The notes beneath the pieces were generated by a model. It saw only the letters and a list, made by a program, of their open reading frames with translations, had not been told where the DNA came from and made no database searches. From Deltaproteobacteria bacterium (GTDB lineage: Bacteria > Desulfobacterota > Syntrophobacteria > BM002), in assembly GCA_022340905.1 (NCBI GenBank), contig JAJDNB010000244.1, forward strand, positions 46,144-110,143: DNA of 64,000 nt. The letters run 5' to 3'. The position numbers were made by a program, and so were the translations under genes. How positions within the stretch are numbered: position 1 is the first letter of the stretch; each line of letters begins with the position of its first letter. This document shows, one piece after another, positions 52,995-61,708 of this stretch.

Positions 52995-54466
52995 TCCGCT
53001 TGAGCGCTATAAGATACCGTTATCCAAAGACCGGGTGGGTGCTAAAAGGACTAGACCTTTCGGTAGACCATGGCGATTACCTTCTCGTAGGAGGTGGCAA
53101 CGGCTCAGGAAAGTCCACCCTTGGATATATTTGCAACGGTCTCATTCCTCACTACTTTGACGGCACTCTCCAAGGCTCCGTTACTGTTGCTGGCCTAGAT
53201 ACCAGGGAGCAGAAAGTTTCCGATCTCTTGGTTCACGTGGGCCTTGTCCTGCAAAACGCCGATGCCCAACTGTTCAACAGCACAGTGGAAGACGAAATTG
53301 CCTTTGGTTTAGAAAGCCTGGGGGTACCAGCATCGGAGATCGCTGAGCGTATCAGGGAAATATCTATATCTCTGGGGCTCGACCATCTTCTCAATCGATC
53401 CCCTGTGACCCTTTCGGGAGGTGAGAAGCGTCTCGTGGCCATAGCCTCGGTGCTCTGTCTGAACCCATCTATCCTTCTTCTTGACGAACCCTATGGCGAC
53501 CTTGATTGGTCCGCCAGCAAAAAAGTCCGCCAGACTCTCCTGCGAATTAACCAAACTGGCAAGACAATTATCGTTATAGAGCAGCTATTGGGGAATTTAC
53601 TCGAGGACGGTGCTGGCTGTCTCATCTTGGATCAGGGAAATGTTCTGTACCAGGGGATGCCGCAGCACATTGACCAGGCCCTCACCAGGATCCGACTTCT
53701 ACCTCAGTACTCCCGGAGGGATAGCAAGCCAGCAGGAAGGGAGACGATTCTCAGTGCTCAAGATCTTTCATTCAGAATCGGGGAAAAACAAATCCTCACC
53801 AGTGTATCTATCGATCTTAGAAAGGGGGAGAAAGTTGCGCTTATTGGAAGAAATGGCTCGGGAAAAACCACTCTGCTCAAACACTTCAATGGCCTGCTGA
53901 GGCCCTCGGCGGGAAAAGTCACCTTTCTGGGAGAAAACGTAGCGGGGAAATCCCCCTCCGAGATGGCGGCTCATGTGGGGTTGTCGTTTCAAAATCCCAA
54001 CGACCAGTTTTTCAAATACCGGGTAAAAGATGAGATCTTGGTTGGGCCCCAAAAACTCGGCAAGTTACGCCACGAGTGGATACATGAGGTGTGGCAGATT
54101 TTTGATCTCCACGGACTTCTCAAGAGATCCCCTTACCGCCTCAGTGAGGGGGAAAAGAAGCGGGTATCCCTCGCCTCAATTCTGGCTATGAACCCTCAAG
54201 TTCTTGTCCTAGATGAGCCGACTTCGGGACAAGATGTCCGGTTACGAGAGACCCTGGCTACCCTTCTGGCTAAACTCGAAAATCTGGACTTCACTCTTTT
54301 AATTGCCACTCATGATCTGGAGTTTGCCCGGGCCGTTACTGACAGGTGGATAGTCCTCCACCAAGGTCGAGTAGTTGCCGACGGAACACCTGAAGCTCTT
54401 TGGGGCGATGACGGTTTGGTTCACCTTGGCGCCTTGCCCCCGCCGAGAGATGAAACTAAACACTAG
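52991..54466 (+). CDS. Fused ECF transporter ATPase (EcfA1-EcfA2)
   Basis: The roughly 491-residue protein contains two complete ABC ATPase units. Unit 1 has Walker A GGGNGSGKST, signature LSGGEKRLVA and Walker B LLLDEPYGDLDW; unit 2 has GRNGSGKTT, SEGEKKR and VLDEPTSGQD. It energises the ThiW importer with the EcfT protein downstream. The start is taken as GTG 52991, overlapping the thiW stop (GTGA); a TTG at 52982 is the alternative. Repeat DNA separates it from ecfT. Confidence 0.9.
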   Translation: MIRLSAIRYRYPKTGWVLKGLDLSVDHGDYLLVGGGNGSGKSTLGYICNGLIPHYFDGTLQGSVTVAGLDTREQKVSDLLVHVGLVLQNADAQLFNSTVEDEIAFGLESLGVPASEIAERIREISISLGLDHLLNRSPVTLSGGEKRLVAIASVLCLNPSILLLDEPYGDLDWSASKKVRQTLLRINQTGKTIIVIEQLLGNLLEDGAGCLILDQGNVLYQGMPQHIDQALTRIRLLPQYSRRDSKPAGRETILSAQDLSFRIGEKQILTSVSIDLRKGEKVALIGRNGSGKTTLLKHFNGLLRPSAGKVTFLGENVAGKSPSEMAAHVGLSFQNPNDQFFKYRVKDEILVGPQKLGKLRHEWIHEVWQIFDLHGLLKRSPYRLSEGEKKRVSLASILAMNPQVLVLDEPTSGQDVRLRETLATLLAKLENLDFTLLIATHDLEFARAVTDRWIVLHQGRVVADGTPEALWGDDGLVHLGALPPPRDETKH

Positions 54467-54519
54467 GGACTATGCACTATGCATAAAGGTGCGACACGGA
54501 GAAGCGGCGAGACGGGAAT

Positions 54520-54740
54520 TAGAGATCGGAGGTCAGAGGTCAGAAGACGGATGGTTCAAAATACCGAATATCGAACAGCAGAACAAGGAACCGCAGAATG
54601 ATGAAGTAGTCACTTCGATATTCGACATTCCTTGTTGGATATTCTGCGGTTCAGAGTGTCGGCAGCTCAGATGAAGTCAATTTTGATTGTTTTTCTCCTG
54701 AATTCTGGATTCTGAATTCTGGCTCCTTACTCTATGCTCT
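54520..54740 (-). repeat. Repeat spacer with dispersed ~160-nt repeat, copy B
   Basis: About 54564-54726 is the reverse-complement copy of 32391-32534. It is itself a word palindrome: CCGAATATCGAACAGCAG, AACAAGGAACCGCAGAAT and GATGAAGT are complemented by ACTTCGATATTCGACATTCC and GATATTCTGCGGTTC. GATCGGAGGTCAGAGGTCAG precedes it; TATGCTCTATGCCC follows. Confidence 0.75.
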
Positions 54741-54785
54741 ATGCCCTTTCAGTTAGGGAAAGATGGATCGAAGGAGAGGATTGCT

Positions 54786-55451
54786 TTGAAAGGTTTGGAT
54801 CCAAGAACAAAGCTAGCATTGGGATTAATGGCTGTTGCAGCGGTATTTGTCGCCAGCAAGCCAGAGACCCTCGTGGTAGAGTCAATTATCCTATTGGCTG
54901 CTCTACCAATACTGGGGATGGGAAAGGACTGGGTCCATTCCTTTCGTTATTTCTGGCCAATGCTGGGGCTGGTCTTTGTCATCGCTTTTTTTTCCTTTAA
55001 CCTCCAATTGGCTTTGCTTCTTACCATACGGCTGTTCAATCTCCTGACCGTATCTTTTGTCTTTTTTCGAACCATTAGTCCAGAAGAGATGGGTGCTACT
55101 CTCAATAAATTAGGGGTGCCGTACAGTTTTGCTTTTATATTGACCACTGCTATGCGGTACGTGCCCTTGATAAAGCAAAAAATCCGCCATATCATCGACG
55201 CTCAGAGTTCCAGGGGAATCGATCTTCGGCCGAGATTGAGAAATGTGGGCAATTTCATGGCCTTGCTCATGCCCCTGCTGGTTCAATCTTTCGTCTTGTC
55301 TGACGAACTTGCCTTGGCTATGGAATCGCGAGGATTCGGACGCGAGGACAGGTCTTCGCGGAGGCAATATAATCTCACTTTTTGGGAGTGCGTTTTGATG
55401 GTAGGTGCCCTGGTGTTGCTGGTAATCTTCGCTTGGTGGGAAAGAGGCTAA
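54786..55451 (+). CDS. ecfT: ECF transporter transmembrane subunit EcfT
   Basis: The protein of about 221 residues begins at the usual EcfT motif LDPRTKLALG and has five helices, with the coupling-helix signature QSSRGIDLRP and the second MESRGFG motif. It joins the ATPases to ThiW. I chose TTG 54786, six bases after AGGAGAGG. An in-frame ATG at 54741 lies inside a TATGCTCTATGCCC repeat word with no ribosome site, so it is probably not used, but it would add 15 residues. Confidence 0.88.
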   Translation: MKGLDPRTKLALGLMAVAAVFVASKPETLVVESIILLAALPILGMGKDWVHSFRYFWPMLGLVFVIAFFSFNLQLALLLTIRLFNLLTVSFVFFRTISPEEMGATLNKLGVPYSFAFILTTAMRYVPLIKQKIRHIIDAQSSRGIDLRPRLRNVGNFMALLMPLLVQSFVLSDELALAMESRGFGREDRSSRRQYNLTFWECVLMVGALVLLVIFAWWERG

Positions 55452-55541
55452 AGTGAGCTGCAGCCCTTCGGCAGGCTCAGGGCTTTCAGCGGGTGGGTGA
55501 CCGCAGGGCCTAAACAGTTTGTTGCCATTTTTCTTTTTAAA

Positions 55542-57230
55542 TTATTTCGCCTTAGCCCACTCCTTCAAGTAAATTTTCTCGAGTTGCTTTAGATTGGTTT
55601 CGATGAAAGTCTGAAAAGGCATTTGACCCCCTTCTGTCAGTACCGTTTCCATTCTAGACCAGATCGATATTTGAACGGGGTGCGCCACTTTCTCAGAGAC
55701 CATCTTCTCGATGCGACTGCGATCTTTGAATGAGAGTTTTCCTATTCCCGTGGCCTCCACCAGGATCTTCCATGTGTTTCCAAAGAGGTTGTAATAGAGC
55801 CTCACGGGATAGACATCCGGGTAGTGAGTATGGAATACATGATTCACCGCAGCCTGAATGTCCCGCGTAAGTTTTTCTTTCTCCGGTGTAATCTCCCCCG
55901 AATAGGACCAGCCGTACAGCCCTTGACCGTAACGATCAAGAAGAATGCTGGGAGTGAAACGGACTATGAGCGAAAGGCTCGGATCCTGCACCCGCTCCTG
56001 AATCAAACGCTCGACATGTCCAATTTCTTCTGCCGTTGGCGGGCTTATTCCTTCCACGGCGGCGAGGATGACCTTTCCTCGTGGCGCCTGTCCGTAGTCG
56101 ACATTGACAAACCTGAAATCCGGACGAGATGCCAATTGTTCCCAGAGCACCTGTTCCGCATCCTTGAGAACCATTTCCTTGTCTGAGATTTTGGCATTCA
56201 TGAAGTTGCCGTCCAGGTTCTGTTCTACCACCTGGCTGGTAGAACCGACGGCACTCATGTCTCTGGCAATGGTGGTACGAACAATCAAGTTAATTGGTTT
56301 TTCCAGTCGGCGAGAGAGTGCATCCTGAATTTTCCCGACCTCGTCGGGGGGAATGATTCTGGGCGACCGGACTGTGGCGAGGACGTAAACCTCGTTACTC
56401 TCGGTTTTATGCATCTGTTTATCGAGTGAAGCATAGGAGAGATTAGCAAGTTCGTCGGTCAGCACCTGTTTGATGACCCTATCAAGCCTGCGACCCTGGA
56501 CCATTTCCACCAGAGTATTGCTGAGTACTACTACCAACACCAAAAATGCCAGAGTCGCCCAGCCGAAACGTCGAATGAGATCCCATGGTGATTTCGATAA
56601 AAATTCGCTGGCTAGCCCGGCAGCTAAGAATACAGCTGCGGCCACCAGGAGAATGGAGATAAAGTTGGCGAAAAACAGCAGGAAGGACCCCCAGGCACCG
56701 GCATAAGCCCCGATTCCCAGGCAGAGGCCGGTGTTTGCCAGCGGCGGGACAATGGCTGTGGCGATAGCCACCCCCGGCAGCGCCGGGCTGATGCGCTCGT
56801 CAACCATGGCGTAGGCTCCGGCAAAACCGGCGAGGACGGCAACCAGCAAATCGAGGAGATTCGGTTGGGTGCGCGCCAACATTTCCGGAGTGGCCTCGAC
56901 GTTGATAGGCAAAAGGCCGAACAGGGCCGCTATTCCGATCGCAAGGAACACTCCAAAAATTTCCGCCTGGGTTGCGCGCCAGAACACTTTTCCGCTGCCT
57001 CGCACCAGCGCCAGGGACATCCCCAGAATTGGGGTCATCAGCGGAGAAACCAGCATGGCGCCTATGACCACGGCGGTGCTGTTAGCCATCAGGCCAAAAC
57101 TGGCAATAAGAGATGCGGCCAGCAGCAGCGTATAAAAACTCCCCGAGGGCTGCGAACCTTCTTTGATCTCTCTGACAATCTCAAGTTTGCGCTCTGAAGA
57201 GAGCCTCAGCGACTCAAGAACCCTGATCAT
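55542..57230 (-). CDS. DUF389 family membrane protein
   Basis: The 562-residue protein has the DUF389 core (about 30-250): FYTLLLAASLIASFGLMANS, VIGAMLVSPLMTPILGMSLA and AIATAIVPPLANTGLCLGIG, six or seven helices with conserved Asn and Pro residues. A long C-terminal soluble part (about 255-562) holds repeated TLQ/BON-like alpha-beta units. The family is thought to be a transporter or channel group, substrate undefined. It is oriented away from the pst genes across an 876-bp gap. Confidence 0.85.
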   Translation of the reverse strand: MIRVLESLRLSSERKLEIVREIKEGSQPSGSFYTLLLAASLIASFGLMANSTAVVIGAMLVSPLMTPILGMSLALVRGSGKVFWRATQAEIFGVFLAIGIAALFGLLPINVEATPEMLARTQPNLLDLLVAVLAGFAGAYAMVDERISPALPGVAIATAIVPPLANTGLCLGIGAYAGAWGSFLLFFANFISILLVAAAVFLAAGLASEFLSKSPWDLIRRFGWATLAFLVLVVVLSNTLVEMVQGRRLDRVIKQVLTDELANLSYASLDKQMHKTESNEVYVLATVRSPRIIPPDEVGKIQDALSRRLEKPINLIVRTTIARDMSAVGSTSQVVEQNLDGNFMNAKISDKEMVLKDAEQVLWEQLASRPDFRFVNVDYGQAPRGKVILAAVEGISPPTAEEIGHVERLIQERVQDPSLSLIVRFTPSILLDRYGQGLYGWSYSGEITPEKEKLTRDIQAAVNHVFHTHYPDVYPVRLYYNLFGNTWKILVEATGIGKLSFKDRSRIEKMVSEKVAHPVQISIWSRMETVLTEGGQMPFQTFIETNLKQLEKIYLKEWAKAK

Positions 57231-58106
57231 ATTTGTGACCTCCTAATTCCCGCTGAGTTAGCTGATAGTTTCTCCCGAAATAGCAAAAAAAGAGCCAGGC
57301 ATATAAGATATTGATATTATTAAGTTAATATTTTTACGGGGAGGAGAGATCGGAACAGCGAATTCCGATTTTTTTTCGGAAAAATATCCGCTGTTTTTCG
57401 TCAGCACTCTCACAACTGCCGGGCATAGGTGAAATGGGTAGGAACTGGTAGATAGGAACTCGCAGGACCGAAATTTTTAGCTTCGGAACTATTTATTCCT
57501 ATCTGGTGGAAAGAGCTAGCACCTTCTTTCTACAGATCTTTACGCACAGTGGATTCACCACATTCAAGATTTTCACAGCGTGAGTGGTTCTTTTGATCCT
57601 AAAAATACCGATTGCAGGCCAATATTCTAGTCATTTTTTTCGCTATTTCGTTTAGTATTGAACGTTTGACATGGCCCAACCATTGCAGCTTGATTCCCTG
57701 TCATGCTGCCGTGTGTTGAAATGAATAGGAGAGCAAAACATTTTGACGAGGTTCCCAGATTTTACCTAAATATTAAAGACACAATTTCTGGAAATACATA
57801 AGAAATATTTCTTATCTAGTAATCTCCTCGGCTTAATATGCCTACTAAAATAGTTGTATTTGTACAAAGATAACGAGACCATGAACAATATAGCGGTAAT
57901 ATAGTGATAAATCGCAACACAAGGGGGATTAACTCATCTGTCTTGCCTTATAACTATCGCTAACCTCGATGTTTCCCGCCCAAACTATTAAGAATATCTA
58001 TTGGACATATCAATAAATAACTATCTATAGTGACTTGTCTTTCTGATACTGGGCTACCACGTGAGAAATTCAGCCACAGACCAGATTTCTTTCAGGGAGG
58101 TTTGCT
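57231..58106. other. Large gene-free region upstream of pstS
   Basis: 876 bases, AT-rich, between divergent genes. It holds a short hairpin near 57360-57392 (AATTCCGA with TCGGAA), a sigma-54-like promoter at 57672, a CTGTCAT word at 57698 that could be half a Pho box, and no convincing frame. A 26-codon frame at 57721 is too short to support. Unlike other spacers here it contains none of the word palindromes. Confidence 0.5.
57672..57687 (+). promoter_or_regulatory. Sigma-54-like -24/-12 element
   Basis: TGGCCCAACCATTGCA has GG and GC separated by exactly ten bases, the sigma-54 spacing, with TTGCA intact. It lies about 420 bases before pstS, so either the leader is long or it serves an unannotated small RNA. 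Sequence match only. Confidence 0.35.
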
Positions 58107-58937
58107 ATGAGAAAACCGTTGAATAGCATTACTTTTATGGCCATTTTCTTTTTTATCTTTGCCGCAACTGCATATGCAGGTGATCTTGACCTTTTCAAAG
58201 ACCTTTCCGGAACTCTCAACATAGCGGGCGGCACCGCCCATATCAAATGCGAGACGGAAGCCATAAAAAGGATTATGCGAGCATACCCGGATGTAAACAT
58301 CACCATCGCGGGCGGAGGCTCTGGCGTAGGTATTAAGCAGGTGTGCGAGGGATTAGTCGACATTGGCAACACAGGTAGAGCCCCTACCCCCGAGGAGATC
58401 AGTCGCTGTAATCTCAAGGTATATAAATTCGCTGTGGATGGCATCGGAGTGGTGGTCAACCCGAAGCTAAATACTGATAATATCTCGAAAGAAAATCTAA
58501 AAAAAGTATTCGCCGGGGATATAACCAACTGGAAAACCCTTGGTGGTTCTCAAGGTTCGATTAATGTGTATACCCGGGATGCGGAAAGTGGCACTCGCAA
58601 GGTCTTTTGGAGCAAAGGTCTCGAAAAAATAAAAATTATTGATAAAGCCAACTTCGTTCCATCGAATGCGGCAATGAAGACTGCCATAGCAAACGATCCA
58701 CAAGGGATGGGCTATATATCTCTCGGGGTTGCAGATTCTTCGGTGAAGCTCCTCGCAATCGATGGAGTTTCCCCGTCAACTGAGAACGTAAAATCTGGGA
58801 GGTATGAGATTGCTCGCGGTCTTTACATAAATACCAGAGGCGAACCTAGTCCTCTAGCGAAGGCTTTCATCTCCTATATGCTCAGCCCTGAAGGTCAAGC
58901 TTTAGTAAAGAAACACGGTTTTCTGCCGGTCAAATGA
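58107..58937 (+). CDS. pstS: Phosphate ABC transporter substrate-binding protein
   Basis: The 276-residue protein has a signal peptide (about 1-24, ending ATAYA) and a type-2 periplasmic binding fold. Phosphate-binding loops are visible: IAGGGSGVGIKQV, DIGNTGRAPTPEE and YTRDAESGTRKVF (the TRDxxSGT loop of PstS). It captures phosphate for the PstCAB permease encoded downstream. The stop overlaps the pstC start by four bases. AGGGAGG precedes the ATG. Confidence 0.92.
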   Translation: MRKPLNSITFMAIFFFIFAATAYAGDLDLFKDLSGTLNIAGGTAHIKCETEAIKRIMRAYPDVNITIAGGGSGVGIKQVCEGLVDIGNTGRAPTPEEISRCNLKVYKFAVDGIGVVVNPKLNTDNISKENLKKVFAGDITNWKTLGGSQGSINVYTRDAESGTRKVFWSKGLEKIKIIDKANFVPSNAAMKTAIANDPQGMGYISLGVADSSVKLLAIDGVSPSTENVKSGRYEIARGLYINTRGEPSPLAKAFISYMLSPEGQALVKKHGFLPVK

Positions 58938-59791
58938 TAGCTAAACATAACAAAGAGAGGGCAGCCAAGGGGGCACTCTCCTTGGCCCTCCTGATAGCCG
59001 GTTCCATTTCTGCTTTCATTTTCTTCTTCCTGTTGTATTTCTCCCTACCCATTTTAAGCTCCGGGCTCATAGGTGAGTTCCTCACTCGCGGCTGGGATCC
59101 TGACAGAGGAGTGCTCGGCATCTTACCGATGATCGTAGGGACAGTCTATATAGCAGGGCTGGCAGTTATCTGGGTTACTCCAATAGGAATTGGGCTGGCC
59201 GCTTTCATCCAACTGTTTGCTCCAAAGCCACTCGGCCGAATCCTCCGGTGGACGGTTGAGTTTATGACTGGCATTCCAACTGTTGTATACGGATTCGCGG
59301 CACTTTTCTTCCTCGTTCCGGCAATGCGACGAATCTTCAATTACGGCACTGGTCTCAGTGTGCTCACCGCTTCTGTAATGCTTGCCCTGCTGGTACTTCC
59401 TACCGTTACTTTGATCGCCCAGGACGGTCTGGCCACTGTACCCAGCAACCAGGTGCTCGCAGCATTCTCCCTCGGAGCTTCTCGAATGGAGACGTTCCTC
59501 CACGTTGTGCTGCCCGGTGCTTGGCGGGGATTGATCTCAGCGGTGGTTCTCGGTGTCGGGCGGGCGGTGGGAGATACCTTAATTGCCTTGATGCTAGCAG
59601 GAAATGCGGTGGCCTTGCCAGATTCTTTGTTGGACTCGGCCAGAACTCTGACAGCACATATCGCCCTGGTTAGCGCAGCAGACTATGAATCACTTAGTTT
59701 CAAGGCTATATTCGTGTGTGGCCTCGTGCTCTTTATCTTTGCAGGGTCAAACATTGTGTTTCTCCGGCTTGTGGAAAAGTTAAAAAAATGA
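58934..59791 (+). CDS. pstC: Phosphate ABC transporter permease PstC
   Basis: The 285-residue inner-membrane protein has six helices and the BPD permease loop EAA-like motif in AAFSLGASRMETFLHVVLPGAW, with EFMTGIPTVVYGFAALFFL as the PstC family sequence. It pairs with PstA. Its start overlaps the pstS stop and its stop overlaps the pstA start (ATGA), so the operon is tightly coupled. Confidence 0.92.
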   Translation: MIAKHNKERAAKGALSLALLIAGSISAFIFFFLLYFSLPILSSGLIGEFLTRGWDPDRGVLGILPMIVGTVYIAGLAVIWVTPIGIGLAAFIQLFAPKPLGRILRWTVEFMTGIPTVVYGFAALFFLVPAMRRIFNYGTGLSVLTASVMLALLVLPTVTLIAQDGLATVPSNQVLAAFSLGASRMETFLHVVLPGAWRGLISAVVLGVGRAVGDTLIALMLAGNAVALPDSLLDSARTLTAHIALVSAADYESLSFKAIFVCGLVLFIFAGSNIVFLRLVEKLKK

Positions 59792-60666
59792 AATTACTAT
59801 CGCACAGAGTACTCCTAGCGTTTTTCTGGCTCACTGGTTTCCTCACACTTGCTTCAGTGGGTAGCCTTTTAATCTTTCTTTTCGTAAAAGGGGTCCCGAG
59901 CCTCTCTTTGCAACTCATATTTGGGGGGGCCGACCCCTTCAGAGCACTTCTCCTGCGGGAGCGAGTTTTTGACGGGCTTTTCCCTGCAATAGTTGGTACG
60001 ACCGCAGTCGTCGTCCTTTCAGTTTCCTGGGCAATCCCGGTGGGGATTGCTGCTGGGATTTATTTGGCCGAATTTTCAGGCCAAAACCTGAAAAAAATTT
60101 TTAACTTCTCTTTCGACATTCTCGCTGCGACCCCATCCATTGTCATAGGGCTCTTCGGTCTTACCGTTGCGATTTTTCTGCATCAGCATTTTTCGGATCG
60201 GATATACCCGTGCCTCTTGACATCAAGCGTTGCTCTGGCGGTCCTAGTTCTTCCTTATATTGTTCGCACCACCCAACTCTCCATCGATGCGGTACCGCAT
60301 TCCATGCGAGCGGCAGGGCTGTCGCTCGGAGCCTCAAAACTGCAAAACCTCTATCATGTGCTTCTGCCTAGTTCGCTTTCGGGAATTTTGAGCGGTGTCA
60401 TCCTTGCTCTCGGACGGGCGGCGGAAGATACTGCGGTGATTATGCTCACCGGTGTTGTAGCTACTGCTGGTATACCCGGATCCTTACTGGCAAAATACGA
60501 GGCACTCCCTTTTTACATCTACTATATTTCCTCGCAGTATACGGATCAAAAGGAGCTCATGACCGGGTTTGGTGCAGCTCTCATTCTACTGACAATCTGC
60601 GCGTCTCTATTCGTTGCAGCGCATTTGTTGAAGAATTTACTAGTTCACCGTTTACGCAAAAAATGA
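59788..60666 (+). CDS. pstA: Phosphate ABC transporter permease PstA
   Basis: The 292-residue protein has six helices, the family sequence FDILAATPSIVIGLFGL and the EAA-like loop GLSLGASKLQNLYHVLLPSS, followed by LGRAAEDTAVIMLTG. The ATG at 59788 overlaps the pstC stop. It forms the translocation pore with PstC. Confidence 0.92.
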   Translation: MKLLSHRVLLAFFWLTGFLTLASVGSLLIFLFVKGVPSLSLQLIFGGADPFRALLLRERVFDGLFPAIVGTTAVVVLSVSWAIPVGIAAGIYLAEFSGQNLKKIFNFSFDILAATPSIVIGLFGLTVAIFLHQHFSDRIYPCLLTSSVALAVLVLPYIVRTTQLSIDAVPHSMRAAGLSLGASKLQNLYHVLLPSSLSGILSGVILALGRAAEDTAVIMLTGVVATAGIPGSLLAKYEALPFYIYYISSQYTDQKELMTGFGAALILLTICASLFVAAHLLKNLLVHRLRKK

Positions 60667-60676
60667 GGTTGAGTCA

Positions 60677-61384
60677 TTGGCAGAAGATAACATCAAAATG
60701 GCCATTAAGGATCTCGACGTTTACTACTACGAGCGGCTCGTCCTGAAAAAGGTAAATATGGTTTTTCGGAACAGAGAGCTTACCGCGATCGTCGGACCTT
60801 CTGGGTGCGGCAAATCCACCCTGTTAATGGCGTTAACCAGGTTATTGGATACGGTGCCACATGCCCGGGTGGAGGGATCCGTTGAGCTCCGGTCGAACGA
60901 CCAGGGATGGCTGAATGTCTTCCGGCTTGGAGAGACTGATCTCCCTTCGCTAAGGAGACGGGTGGGATTAATATTTCAGCATCCCAACGTCCTAAATACG
61001 AGCATATTCAAAAATGTTGCCTTCCCGCTCCGCCTTCTGGGACTTTCCCGCCAAGAAATTGACTCAAATGTGCGCGCGGCACTGATTGACGTTTTTCTCT
61101 GGGATGAGGTTAGGGACCGGCTTGATAGCCCTGCAAGCGAGCTCTCAGGAGGACAGCAGCAAAGACTGTGTCTAGCAAGAACTTTAGTGCTTCAACCAGA
61201 AATTTTGCTGTTGGATGAACCAACATCTTTTCTCGACGAAGATCTTGCTGGGAAGATCGAGAATCTCTTGATACGACTTAAGGAGGAACGAACTGTTGTC
61301 GTAGTATCCCACTACAACGATCAGGTCCTGAGGCTTTCAGACCGTGTATACCGGCTGGCGGGAAACCAACAGGAATCAAACTGA
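60677..61384 (+). CDS. pstB: Phosphate ABC transporter ATPase PstB
   Basis: The 235-residue ATPase has Walker A GPSGCGKST, Q-loop IFQHPNVLNTSIFKNVAF, signature LSGGQQQRLCLARTL, Walker B ILLLDEPTSFLDED and H-loop VVSHYNDQ. The TTG start follows AGGTTGAG. It is slightly shorter than typical PstB (about 250-260). No phoU or phoBR follows, so signalling components must be elsewhere. Confidence 0.92.
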   Translation: MAEDNIKMAIKDLDVYYYERLVLKKVNMVFRNRELTAIVGPSGCGKSTLLMALTRLLDTVPHARVEGSVELRSNDQGWLNVFRLGETDLPSLRRRVGLIFQHPNVLNTSIFKNVAFPLRLLGLSRQEIDSNVRAALIDVFLWDEVRDRLDSPASELSGGQQQRLCLARTLVLQPEILLLDEPTSFLDEDLAGKIENLLIRLKEERTVVVVSHYNDQVLRLSDRVYRLAGNQQESN

Positions 61385-61708
61385 TCAATATTCAGGATAT
61401 ACCTATATAGTGCGGTCTGAGTGAGTCCCAGTTGAGCTCTCAACATATGGGGGACTATGTCTAAAGTCACCGATCAAACATATCTTGCCAAGATGTGAGA
61501 TTGGCCAGAGTTTAAGGTATGAGGAGTACATCTGAAGTTTTATGAGGTTTAGATGGTGATGAGAATGTAGCCCATCTAGGCCGATGGAAAAGTGTGCATT
61601 AAAGTATGTTATATGAAGTCACACTGGAACGGTAAGAGAGTTTACATTATAACGCTCGAGGCTATCTCTAACGAATTTACTACACGGAGGGCTGAACTAC
61701 CCTAAACA
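61385..61708. other. Gene-free stretch between pstB and the TSUP gene
   Basis: 324 AT-rich bases between convergent genes. No terminator-like hairpin with a T-run is apparent, and the only start with a ribosome-like site (about 61458) runs 13 codons. Confidence 0.4.

Noticed and set aside
57721..57801. A 26-codon frame (starting MNRRAKHFDEVPRFYLNIKD) after the sigma-54-like site
   Set aside because: It faintly recalls the start of a PilZ-type protein, but it is very short, lacks a good ribosome site and has no second half; chance is as likely.
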